This document shows positions 1 to 6,650 of a stretch of 10,231 bases of DNA, piece after piece. The DNA comes from Acidobacteriota bacterium. GTDB taxonomy: Bacteria > Acidobacteriota > Terriglobia > Terriglobales > Acidobacteriaceae. The position numbers and the translations under genes are program-made. The notes beneath the pieces were generated by a model. It was not told the DNA's origin and did no database searches. It saw only the letters and a program-made list of their open reading frames with translations. Numbering within the stretch: position 1 is the first letter of the stretch; each line of letters begins with the position of its first letter. The stretch is taken from the NCBI GenBank assembly GCA_021798235.1, contig JAJZMO010000303.1:1-10231 (forward strand), read 5' to 3'.

Positions 1-8
1 CAGAAAAC

Positions 9-52
9 CGAGGATTCCTCGACTGCGCTGCGCTCCGCTCGGAAGGACACTT
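9..52. repeat. Intergenic palindrome and low-complexity GC repeat
   Basis: A 13-base palindrome, CGAGGATTCCTCG (9-21), runs into a GCGCTGCGCTCCGCTCGG tract. Intergenic elements that read 'ATTCCTCG...CGCTCGGAA' are, from my memory, frequent between genes in acidobacterial genomes. Only one copy lies in the window, so its repeat status is inferred. It lies downstream of the minus-strand operon and contains no recognisable gene. Confidence 0.3.
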
Positions 53-57
53 CAATT

Positions 58-79
58 TCAGGAAGCGTTATGCTCCTGA
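58..79 (-). terminator. Weak hairpin after the lnt-prfB-CoA-binding operon
   Basis: TCAGGAAGC (58-66) pairs with GCTCCTGA (72-79) through eight base pairs with one bulged A and a five-base loop. It lies about 42 bases beyond the stop of the last minus-strand gene, where a terminator is expected. No T-run follows on the minus strand (the next bases are AATTGAAG), so it is at best a weak or Rho-assisted terminator. Confidence 0.22.
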
Positions 80-121
80 TCGACTGGCTTCGGCTTGCGT
101 AGATGGGCGAGTCCCCGCGCG

Positions 122-553
122 CTAGGCTTGGGGATTCTTCTCTGCCGACCAGCGCAGATGTTCCTTGTACAAGCATTTGTCGGAGACGACGCCGAGGCCG
201 TGCGCGGCGGCCTTGGCCTCCGCCTCAGGATGCGTGACGCCCTCTTGCAGCCACAGATACGGAACGCCGATGGCGATGGCCTCGTCCACAATGGCGGGAA
301 CAAACTCCGCAGCGCGGAAGACGTTGACCAGATCGACGGGAAAAGGAATCTCATGCAGCGAGGGGTAGCTGGTCTCGCCGAGCACGCTTTCCACCGCAGG
401 ATTGACAGGGACGATGCGGTAGCCGCGGCGCTGCATTTGCGCCGAGACGCCATAGCTGGCGCGTTCGGGCTTGTCAGAAAGGCCGACAACGGCAATAGTC
501 TTGGCGTTGGCGAGAATCGTATCGATGGTGGCGTGCGAATCGTTTGCGGTCAT
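122..553 (-). CDS. CoA-binding domain protein (YccU-like)
   Basis: This 143-residue protein is a single Rossmann-fold CoA-binding domain of the YccU type, the same fold as the N-terminal domain of succinyl-CoA synthetase alpha. Residues 19-52 hold the nucleotide-binding start, with IAVVGLSDKPERASYGV and then GYRIVPVNP. The family signature GVPYLWLQEGV sits at 96-106 and SDKCLYKEH at 124-132. Length is normal for the family. The biochemical role is not settled; binding of CoA or acyl-CoA is inferred from the domain. The ATG at 553 lies 9 bases after the prfB stop, so it is almost certainly the last gene of the lnt-prfB transcript. The GGAG overlapping the prfB stop is about 12 bases from the ATG, a long spacing that suggests translational coupling to prfB. 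No odd features are seen. Confidence 0.9.
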   Translation of the reverse strand: MTANDSHATIDTILANAKTIAVVGLSDKPERASYGVSAQMQRRGYRIVPVNPAVESVLGETSYPSLHEIPFPVDLVNVFRAAEFVPAIVDEAIAIGVPYLWLQEGVTHPEAEAKAAAHGLGVVSDKCLYKEHLRWSAEKNPQA

Positions 554-562
554 ATGAAAACG

Positions 563-1691
563 TTACTCCAAATCGTCCATGGCTGGGGCGGCGAGCGTGC
601 CATCGCGGCGCATGCGCAGAAAGGCACGCGTAAAAATCTCCAGATCACCGTCAAGCACACGATCCACATCGCCGGTTTCCACGCGCGTGCGCAGATCCTT
701 CACCATGCGATACGGCTGCAAGACGTAGGAGCGAATTTGCGAACCGAAGTTGATCTCCAGCTTGGAGTCTTCAATCTTTTTGGTGACCTGGCGCTTCTTT
801 TCCAGTTCGTATTCATACAGGCGAGAGCGCAGCATCTTCATGGCCTTTTCTTTGTTCTTATGCTGAGAGCGCTCATTTTGACAGGCGACAACGATGCCGG
901 TGGGCAAATGCGTGATGCGCACGGCGGAGTCGGTGGTGTTGACGTGCTGGCCGCCCTTGCCGCCGGAGCGGTAGGTGTCAATGCGCAGGGTGTCGGGCTT
1001 GATGTCGATTTCAATGGTGTCGTCAATCTCTGGCGAAACGTAGACGCTGGCAAAGGATGTATGCCTGCGCTTGGCCTGATCAAAGGGCGAGATGCGCACC
1101 AAGCGATGCACGCCGGTTTCGCCGCAGAGCAGGCCGTATGCGTATTCCCCGGCCACGGTGAAGGTGGCGGATTTGATGCCAGCCTCTTCGCCAGCTTGAT
1201 AGTCGTTGACCTCAGCGGAGAAGCCTTGTTTTTCTGCCCAGCGCAGATACATGCGCAGCAGCATCTCGGCCCAATCCTGGGACTCGGTTCCGCCTGCGCC
1301 GGGATGCACGGTGACAATGGCGTGCAGCGGGTCTGTTTCCGCAGAGAGCATGGTGCGCGTTTCCAGCGCTTCGACAAAATTGCGCAGATCGTGAATCTCG
1401 CGCTCCAGCTCTGGCTCGACAGCTTCGCCTTCACGCGCCAAGTCAAAGTATGCGGCGATGTCGCCGGTACGGCGCTCCAGCTCCGCATCGTTGCCGAGCA
1501 GAGTTTCCAGGCGCTTGCGCTCGCGCATTAGCGGTTGCGACGCGGCAGGATTGGCCCAGAGTTTTGGGTCGGAGATTTTTTCTTCAATGCTGGTGAGTTC
1601 TTTGCGCAGGCGGAGCGGGTCAAAGATACTCCCGCAGGTCGCGTACTTTTTCCTGCACGGGAGTGTAGAGAAATTCCAGATCGTTCAGCAT
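563..1691 (-). CDS. prfB: Peptide chain release factor 2, with programmed +1 frameshift
   Basis: RF2 recognises UGA and UAA stop codons in the ribosomal A site and triggers peptide release. The gene is read as 1691-1623 (23 codons), then after skipping T1622 as 1621-563, giving 375 residues (E. coli RF2 has 365). In full-length numbering the SPF tripeptide, which reads the stop codon, is at 201-203 (context VRISPFD) and the GGQ catalytic loop is at 246-248 (context SGGKGGQHVN). Both lie four residues before their E. coli positions. The start ATG at 1691 gives the leader MLNDLEFLYTPVQEKVRDLR before the shift. A simple frame scan starts instead at the internal ATG at 1528 and loses 54 N-terminal residues. 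The gene follows lnt by 43 bases and precedes the CoA-binding gene by 9, so it is probably co-transcribed. It should be autoregulated: scarce RF2 favours the frameshift and so more RF2. Confidence 0.97.
1619..1634 (-). promoter_or_regulatory. Programmed +1 ribosomal frameshift site of prfB
   Basis: On the minus strand this reads CGGGAGTATCTTTGAC. CTT is codon 23 and TGA (1622-1620) is the in-frame stop. GGGAG at 1633-1629 sits three bases before CTT, the spacing of the internal Shine-Dalgarno-like element in E. coli prfB (AGGGGGTATCTTTGAC). Slippage of the P-site tRNA from CUU to UUU lets translation continue at GAC (Asp). After the shift the protein continues DPLRLRKEL, homologous to the start of other RF2 proteins. 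Confidence 0.95.
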
Positions 1692-1734
1692 AGTTTGCAG
1701 CGGCTCTTTGCGGGGTGGATTGTGCCTGTGCGCG

Positions 1735-3378
1735 TCAAATCTGCGGGTGTTGAATGCAGCCATCGACGGCAAGCACTATGGCCATTATGGCACAGAGCCA
1801 GGCGAAGAGATCGCCGTGCACGGAGTAGAAGGTGAGGTCATTTTCAAAGCCGAAGTGCGCATAGAGAGAGCTTTGTGTGTGACGCGGCAGGCTTTGCACT
1901 ACTCGTCCATACGGATCAATCGCCGCCGTGACGCCGCTGTTGGTGTCGCGCAGCAGCCAGCGGTGATTTTCTACGGCTCTCATGCGCGCCATATTCAGAT
2001 GTTGCCAGGGAGCGCTGGTGTCGCCGTACCATCCATCGTCAGAGAGATTGACGAGCACGTCTGCGCCGAGCAAAACGAACTGGCGCACCTCCACGGCAAA
2101 GATCGACTCATAACAGATGAAGGCACCGTAGGCGTGACCTTGGGTGAAGAAGACTTTGCGCTCCACGCCGTGCTGCATGGTGCCGACTTGTTGCGTCAGG
2201 CTGCGTGCGAACCAGAGCCAGTCCTGGAATGGAATGTATTCGCCAAAGGGGACGAGGTGCATTTTGTCGTAGCGCCCGACGAAGGTGCCACCGGCGGCGA
2301 CGAAGGAAGCGGAGTTGTAGATGTTGATTGCGCCGGGCTGATTGGGATTGTTGACCAGAGCCACGTCGCCGACAATCATCGGCGCGCGCGCATCCTGAGC
2401 CAAGGCCGCAATCCAATATTGAAAGCGGGGATTGCCTGCTTGAAACGGTGCCGGGGATTCCGGCCAAAGAATGACATCGGCCAAGGCCTGATTGCTCGCG
2501 CGTGGCGTGCAATCGGGCCGATGCACGGATGCCGCGGCGAGGGGCAGGCCAGCGTAGAAGGGATTGCAGCGGTTTTCCGTGAGTGCGGCAAAGTGTTGCA
2601 TGTTTAAGTCGTAGGCATCCCCCGACCAATTGTCGCCGCCGTCCACGTTTAAGTTGGGCTGTAGGAGCATGGCCGAGGCTGTGGCCGGTTCTGGCGCAGG
2701 ATGCCACAGCGTTGCCTGCCGCGCCGCTGCGGCCAAGGCCAACCAGACCAGCAGGCAGGCCACGCGCTTGGGCCAGCCGCGAAAGAGTATCGCCCCGGCT
2801 AGGACGCAGTTGACCGCGACAATGAGGAAGGAGATGCCATAAACGCCGGTCACCGTGGCCACGCGCGTCAGCGCAAGATTGTCAATCTGCGAGACGCCGA
2901 GCTGATTCCACGGAAAGCTGGTGATGCGCGCGCAGGCCAACTCCATAGCCACCCAAAGAAAGGGCGTGAAAAAGAGCGTCCACGCGAATTTGCCGGTGGC
3001 GCGATGCGTCAGCGTGACCAAGAGCGCGAAGAGCGCGAAGTACAGGCCGAGATACAGACAAAACAAAACGAGAATGCCTGCGGCCACTGGCTTGGGCAGA
3101 TTTCCATACAGATACATGGTGGGATAGACCCAGTAACAGGTGCCCGCGTACCAGAGCACTCCGCAGAAGTAGCCGAGAGAAAGATTGCGCGCGATCCAGC
3201 GCCAGCCACGCTCGGAACGGCTAAAGAGCAGCAGGGCCACCAGCAGCGGAACCAGCGCCAGCCAGGCGATCTGCTGGCGCCAAAGTGGCGCAGGCCCCGC
3301 AATGGGAAACGGAAGCACAAGCAGAAAAGCGCTGATGGCCGCCAGCAAACTGGCAACGAGAATCCGGGCACGCTCCAT
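1735..3378 (-). CDS. lnt: Apolipoprotein N-acyltransferase
   Basis: Lnt is an inner-membrane enzyme that moves an acyl chain from a phospholipid to the N-terminal cysteine of diacylated lipoproteins, the last step of lipoprotein maturation. The 547-residue protein has hydrophobic segments near 6-26, 34-52, 66-88, 98-122, 132-150, 174-198 and 204-220. A periplasmic nitrilase domain (about 234-505) and a final membrane segment (523-538) follow, in the usual Lnt order. The catalytic triad is visible: E307 in ILWPES, K372 in YDKMHLVPFGEY and C422 in FICYES; E380 matches the conserved second glutamate. It is somewhat longer than E. coli Lnt (512). The extra length is partly an insert around 268-298 that carries C271 and C290. 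It heads the likely lnt-prfB operon. The start ATG fits the first membrane helix, but no clear Shine-Dalgarno precedes it. Confidence 0.95.
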   Translation of the reverse strand: MERARILVASLLAAISAFLLVLPFPIAGPAPLWRQQIAWLALVPLLVALLLFSRSERGWRWIARNLSLGYFCGVLWYAGTCYWVYPTMYLYGNLPKPVAAGILVLFCLYLGLYFALFALLVTLTHRATGKFAWTLFFTPFLWVAMELACARITSFPWNQLGVSQIDNLALTRVATVTGVYGISFLIVAVNCVLAGAILFRGWPKRVACLLVWLALAAAARQATLWHPAPEPATASAMLLQPNLNVDGGDNWSGDAYDLNMQHFAALTENRCNPFYAGLPLAAASVHRPDCTPRASNQALADVILWPESPAPFQAGNPRFQYWIAALAQDARAPMIVGDVALVNNPNQPGAINIYNSASFVAAGGTFVGRYDKMHLVPFGEYIPFQDWLWFARSLTQQVGTMQHGVERKVFFTQGHAYGAFICYESIFAVEVRQFVLLGADVLVNLSDDGWYGDTSAPWQHLNMARMRAVENHRWLLRDTNSGVTAAIDPYGRVVQSLPRHTQSSLYAHFGFENDLTFYSVHGDLFAWLCAIMAIVLAVDGCIQHPQI

Positions 3379-3386
3379 GGCAGGAT

Positions 3387-3405
3387 GCAGTCTATCATCT
3401 ACTGC
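3387..3405. repeat. Short inverted repeat just upstream of lnt
   Basis: GCAGT (3387-3391) and ACTGC (3401-3405) form a five-base-pair inverted repeat with a nine-base loop, which can gain three more pairs across a bulge. It ends 9 bases before the lnt ATG, in the presumed 5' leader or promoter. It may be an operator or a translation-affecting hairpin, or chance. The remaining upstream sequence (3406-3548) holds A+T-rich stretches, including TACAAT at 3476-3481, but no convincing -35 partner. Confidence 0.2.
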
Positions 3406-3548
3406 CTGCTAGTTTTCCGAGGAGATATTTCTGCGCGGGCGCGTGTGTATTTACCCTTGGTTCACAAACGGAACCTACAATTTTTCGAATAGAGTCTATC
3501 GATATTATTTATGAACGTTTTTGGCAGGATGGGAGTAAACTCTCAGCT

Positions 3549-3671
3549 ATGTTTGCCCTGAAATTTCTCGAACATTTTCTTGTCTGGATGTTCCTGGTAG
3601 GTCTGGTTGGCTCTTCCATCGTTGTGGTGGTCAGCTTTATTGAAGATCTAACAGAACTATTCGGCGACTAA
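3549..3671 (+). CDS. Small single-pass membrane protein, 40 residues
   Basis: This short open frame starts at ATG 3549 and ends at TAA 3669-3671. The product begins MFALKFLEHFLVWMFLVGLV. Residues 9-30 form one strongly hydrophobic helix with a glycine pair (GLVG, 18-21) and a valine run (25-28). The tail (32-40) is acidic and amphipathic (EDLTELFGD). This composition is far from random and fits a genuine membrane micro-protein. I do not recognise a named family. GGGAG lies 13 bases before the ATG, a long spacing, and no other start codon is in frame nearby. A TACAAT box at 3476-3481 is a possible -10 element, without a good -35. The gene lies 133 bases upstream of the permease on the same strand and may share its transcript. 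It could be a transporter-associated peptide or an unrelated stress-type membrane peptide. Confidence 0.5.
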   Translation: MFALKFLEHFLVWMFLVGLVGSSIVVVVSFIEDLTELFGD

Positions 3672-3672
3672 A

Positions 3673-3707
3673 GCCGCATCCAAAAGATTCCTGAAACCAG
3701 ATGCGGC
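3673..3707 (+). repeat. 8-bp inverted repeat directly after the small ORF
   Basis: GCCGCATC (3673-3680) and GATGCGGC (3700-3707) are perfect complements separated by 19 bases, starting one base after the stop codon of the small gene. There is no T-run behind it, so it is not a standard intrinsic terminator. It could stabilise the 3' end of the small mRNA or act as a leader hairpin of the downstream permease. Confidence 0.35.
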
Positions 3708-3728
3708 ACCACGATGCGCCGTTTTCCG

Positions 3729-3749
3729 GTTCAACCCTAGGTTTTGAAC
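3729..3749. promoter_or_regulatory. Candidate operator: GTTCAA-N9-TTGAAC
   Basis: GTTCAA (3729-3734) and TTGAAC (3744-3749) are perfect inverted half-sites spaced like a dimeric regulator site. They surround a second, imperfect palindrome (AACCCTAGGTT). The site lies 55 bases before the permease start. No binding protein can be named from the sequence, and chance remains possible. Confidence 0.25.
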
Positions 3750-3804
3750 AAGCGCCGGGCCGCCAAGATGCGATGCCAGGCAACAGGAAAGTCACTTTAC
3801 TTCC

Positions 3805-6162
3805 ATGGCCGATCGTACCGTCACCCTCCCGCAGTCCAATAATCGAGTTCGACTTGTCGTTGCATCCACCGTGATGCTGACATTTATTTCTTTCTGGAAG
3901 GCCGCAGCCGTCGTCTTGAATGACCTGGCCTCCTCTGCCTTTTACGCAGGCGGCATTGCCGAGCAGGACTTTGGCAAGAGCGCGCCGTGGATCATTCTTG
4001 GCGTCATGCTGTTCTCCTTCGCCGTGCGTGCGGTGTACGTGGAGAGCTGCTCCATGTTTACGCGCGGCGGCGTCTACAGAATTGTGAAGGAGGGCCTGGG
4101 CGGCACCTTCGCCAAGGTTAGCGTTTCCGCGCTGATGTTTGACTACGTGCTGACCGGGCCGGTCTCCGGCGTCTCCGCGGGGCAATATATTGTTGGCCTG
4201 TTGAATGAGTTGCTGGCGCTGGCGGCGCGGCACCATAATTTTCCAGTCTCCGTGATTGGGACGGCGGCTGCGCCGCTCCAGTTGCCGATCGATGGCACCT
4301 CCGCAGTCGTCGCCATTATTGTCACCATTTATTTCTGGTGGCAAAACATTAAGGGCATTGAAGAGTCCAGCCAGAAGGCGCTGGATGTTATGAAGATCAC
4401 CACGCTGATGGTGGTGATTGTGATGGTGTGGGGCATATTCTCCGTGCTGCACTTTGGCGCAAAGATGCCGCCGCTGCCGATACCGTCGAACTTAAAGTTT
4501 GATCCAGGGGCCTTCGGCTTCTTGAAGCACACGTCGCTGGTGACCAAGTTTGGTCTCTTCGGCGTGTTGATGGCCTTTGGCCACTCCGTGCTGGCCATGA
4601 GCGGCGAAGAGTCGCTGGCGCAGGTCAACCGGGAAATTGAGCATCCCAAGCTGAAGAACCTGAAGCGCGCAGCCATTGTGATCGCGCTCTACAGCTTCAT
4701 CTTTACTGGCGGCGCTTCCCTGCTGGCCGTCATGCTGATTCCCGACAATGTGCGCGTCTCCGTGTATGGCAACAACTTGATCGCGGGACTGGCCATGTAT
4801 ATGTTTGGCCCGTTGTTTTTGCGGATTGCGCTGCGCATCTTTGTTGTGATCGTAGGATTTTTGATTCTGGCCGGCGCGGTGAACACATCCATTATCGGCT
4901 CGACAGGCGTGCTGATGCGTGTGGCCGAGGATGGCGTGCTGCATGACTGGTTCCGCAAGCCGCAGAAGCGGTTTGGAACGCCCTCGCGCATCGTGAATCT
5001 AGTTACAATTCTGCAACTGTTCACGATCATCGTCAGCCGCGGCAACATCATCATCATCGGCGAAGCGTATGCCTTTGGCGTGATCTGGAGCTTCACCTTT
5101 AATAGCCTGGCCATGCTGGTGCTGCGCTGGAAGTACCATGGCGAACGCGGCTGGAAGGTGCCGTTGAACTTGAAGATCGCCGGAGTGGAGTCACCCATTG
5201 GACTCTTCTGCATTTTCTTGGTGCTGCTGTCGACCGCCTTGGTCAACTTATTCACTAAGGAAGTAGCGACGGTCAGCGGCATTGTGTTTGCGCTGGTCTT
5301 CTATATCGTCTTCAGCTTGTCTGAAAAAGACAATGTGCGTCGGCACGCCATCACCGAGCGGAAGATGAAGGAGCACTTCCAACTAGAGCATGAGGACGAC
5401 GTCAGCCGCGAAGCACTACAAATTCGCCCGGGCTGCGTAGTTGTGACCATGCGCGACCCGGATGTGCCGACGGCGCTACGCTGGACGCTGAGCCGCGTAA
5501 CGGATAACAGTCAGGACATCGTTGTGCTGGCCGCGCGTCTGACGGGTGCGGGCGGGCCGGAGTACATTAGCCCCGAAAATCAGATCTTCAGCGAACACGA
5601 AGAGCTGGTGTTTACCAAAGCGGTTTCCGTTGCAGAAGGCTATGGCAAACATATTTCCCTGCTGGTGGTTCCGGCGGGCGACGTGTTCGCCGCGCTGGTA
5701 CAGACGGCGCTTTCGCTGGAAGCTTCGGCTGTAGTCGCCGGCCAATCCAACAAGCTGACTGCGCAGGAACAGGCCTTCCACATGGGTCAGGCATGGGAGG
5801 CGCAGAAGGAACCCAAACGGCAGTTCGCCTTCTACGTGGTGCAGCCGAATGGCGAGGCTTTGGTGTTCCACATTGGCCCGCACGCGCCGTCCTTGCAGGC
5901 CGATGATGTGCAGATAGTGCATCAGCTCTGGCTGGATATGCGCAGGAATCCTGACATGTCGAATCTGCATCACTGCGACATCGTCAGTTACGCACTAACA
6001 CGACTGGCAACGGCCTACGAGCACGACAAGCAAGGCACGCTGGACGGGCTGCGACTTTCCATCCGCCATGGAGATGAACCCGATCCACAGGGATCCATTA
6101 GTGACAGCAGCTCTACAATGCTTGCACTGGAAGAGTCTAAGAAAAAGAACACAACCTTGTAA
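3805..6162 (+). CDS. APC-superfamily permease with C-terminal USP-like domain (KimA-like K+ transporter candidate)
   Basis: This 785-residue inner-membrane transporter has about twelve hydrophobic helices between residues 13 and 505, then a soluble C-terminal half. Family landmarks are RGGVYRIVKEGLGG (87-100), the broken helix with MSGEESLAQVNREIEHPK (265-282) and KRFGTPSR (388-395). Residues 541-655 read as a universal-stress-protein-like domain (RPGCVVVTMRDPDVPTALRW, then DIVVLAARL and ASAVVAG). The polar tail ends in a serine-rich stretch and KKKNTTL. General annotation would be amino acid permease. However, D40 and Y47 in NDLASSAFY, and Y114 and T117 in FDYVLT, have the spacing of residues I recall as K+ ligands in Bacillus KimA (D36, Y43, Y118, T121), and KimA also ends in a USP-like domain. 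Potassium import is therefore a real alternative, not a proven one. AGGAAAG lies 13 bases before the ATG, a long spacing. A small membrane protein precedes it. Confidence 0.88.
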   Translation: MADRTVTLPQSNNRVRLVVASTVMLTFISFWKAAAVVLNDLASSAFYAGGIAEQDFGKSAPWIILGVMLFSFAVRAVYVESCSMFTRGGVYRIVKEGLGGTFAKVSVSALMFDYVLTGPVSGVSAGQYIVGLLNELLALAARHHNFPVSVIGTAAAPLQLPIDGTSAVVAIIVTIYFWWQNIKGIEESSQKALDVMKITTLMVVIVMVWGIFSVLHFGAKMPPLPIPSNLKFDPGAFGFLKHTSLVTKFGLFGVLMAFGHSVLAMSGEESLAQVNREIEHPKLKNLKRAAIVIALYSFIFTGGASLLAVMLIPDNVRVSVYGNNLIAGLAMYMFGPLFLRIALRIFVVIVGFLILAGAVNTSIIGSTGVLMRVAEDGVLHDWFRKPQKRFGTPSRIVNLVTILQLFTIIVSRGNIIIIGEAYAFGVIWSFTFNSLAMLVLRWKYHGERGWKVPLNLKIAGVESPIGLFCIFLVLLSTALVNLFTKEVATVSGIVFALVFYIVFSLSEKDNVRRHAITERKMKEHFQLEHEDDVSREALQIRPGCVVVTMRDPDVPTALRWTLSRVTDNSQDIVVLAARLTGAGGPEYISPENQIFSEHEELVFTKAVSVAEGYGKHISLLVVPAGDVFAALVQTALSLEASAVVAGQSNKLTAQEQAFHMGQAWEAQKEPKRQFAFYVVQPNGEALVFHIGPHAPSLQADDVQIVHQLWLDMRRNPDMSNLHHCDIVSYALTRLATAYEHDKQGTLDGLRLSIRHGDEPDPQGSISDSSSTMLALEESKKKNTTL

Positions 6163-6168
6163 GTGAGC

Positions 6169-6210
6169 TCCGATAAGCAAACTTATCGAATATAGGTTTG
6201 CTTATCCGGA
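6169..6210 (+). promoter_or_regulatory. Compound inverted repeat with two alternative folds
   Basis: TCCGATAAGCAAAC (6169-6182) pairs with GTTTGCTTATCCGGA (6196-6210) through 14 pairs with one bulge. The left half alone also forms a perfect 7-bp hairpin, CGATAAG-CAAA-CTTATCG (6171-6188). The two folds exclude each other. The element starts six bases after the permease stop. It is followed by ATCATTTATAGT and not by a T-run, so it is not a clear terminator. TATAGT at 6217-6222 is a possible -10 box of the next gene, which would place the repeat over its -35 region. It may be an operator, a leader switch, or a 3'-end hairpin for the permease mRNA. Confidence 0.45.
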
Positions 6211-6293
6211 ATCATTTATAGTATGGTGAGCTAGCGGAGTAATTTTCTATTACAAAGTTCAGTAAGGCCGTTCGCCGCAAACTACTACATGTC

Positions 6294-6300
6294 GGGAGGG
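6294..6300 (+). promoter_or_regulatory. Shine-Dalgarno sequence favouring the GTG start at 6304
   Basis: GGGAGGG at 6294-6300 is a near-perfect ribosome binding site. It lies inside the frame if the ATG at 6289 is used, but 3-5 bases before GTG 6304. The ATG at 6289 has no purine-rich site in front of it. This favours the GTG, though the short spacing leaves doubt. Confidence 0.5.
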
Positions 6301-6303
6301 ATT

Positions 6304-6549
6304 GTGCAAGTAAACCAGATTATTCAACAAATTGATGCAGAGATTCAGCGCCTTCAGCAGGCGCGAGCGCTGTTGTCCGGAACAGGAACCACGACCAAAG
6401 GCCGTGTAGGCCGTCCGCCCAGTGATCCGACCAAGGCTCCCAAAGTTGGGCGCAAGAAGCGTCGCCTGAGTGCAGAAGGCCGCAAGCGCATCGCAGACGC
6501 GATGAAGAAGCGCTGGGCTGAGCGTCGCAAGCAACAATCCTCCAAGTAA
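6304..6549 (+). CDS. Small very basic protein with coiled-coil start and AT-hook-like motif
   Basis: The product is 81 residues from GTG 6304, or 86 from ATG 6289 in the same frame. Counting from the GTG, residues 2-25 form a short amphipathic, probably coiled-coil helix (QVNQIIQQIDAEIQRLQQAR). A flexible GTGTTTKG linker and GRVGRPPSD (34-42) follow; the latter resembles the RGRP core of AT-hook DNA minor-groove binders. The rest is an Arg/Lys-rich helix, KVGRKKRRLSAEGRKRI and then ADAMKKRWAERRK, with a rhythm like NUMOD3-type DNA-binding helices. A dimerising, nucleoid-associated or DNA-binding role is inferred; no catalytic residues are visible and I know no named family member. It is monocistronic: a compound inverted repeat lies upstream and a strong terminator directly downstream, so it appears to be its own transcription unit. 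Confidence 0.75.
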   Translation: MQVNQIIQQIDAEIQRLQQARALLSGTGTTTKGRVGRPPSDPTKAPKVGRKKRRLSAEGRKRIADAMKKRWAERRKQQSSK

Positions 6550-6569
6550 AAAAACTCCAAAAGAACACC

Positions 6570-6614
6570 AGCCGTTTGTTCCCAGATTCTGTCTGCGAAC
6601 AAACGGCTTTTTAT
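6570..6614 (+). terminator. Intrinsic terminator of the small basic-protein gene
   Basis: AGCCGTTTGTTC (6570-6581) pairs perfectly with GAACAAACGGCT (6597-6608) over 12 base pairs with a 15-base loop, followed directly by a T-run (6608-6612). It begins 20 bases after the TAA of the small gene. On the minus strand the hairpin is the same but the following T-runs are further away, so it may also help to end the facing methyltransferase transcript. Confidence 0.85.
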
Positions 6615-6650
6615 GTCTAAAACAACCATTCCAGATATTTTTATCGTGGG

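Noticed and set aside
95..1531. Long plus-strand open frame of 478 codons across the prfB region
   Set aside because: It is the antisense shadow of two well-supported genes (prfB and the CoA-binding gene); its product shows no domain and the opposite strand has all family motifs.
1708..2607. Plus-strand open frame of 299 codons
   Set aside because: Antisense to lnt, whose catalytic triad lies on the minus strand in the same stretch; no recognisable protein features.
3672..3804. Possible c-di-AMP (ydaO-type) riboswitch before the permease
   Set aside because: I could not find the conserved core elements of that riboswitch; only simple inverted repeats are visible.
3637..4452. Minus-strand open frame of 271 codons, histidine and asparagine rich
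   Set aside because: Shadow of the permease start region; composition reflects reverse reading of hydrophobic codons.
6201..6209. DnaA-box-like TTATCC near 6202
   Set aside because: It continues CGGA and not CACA, occurs singly and is explained by the inverted repeat; no origin features nearby.
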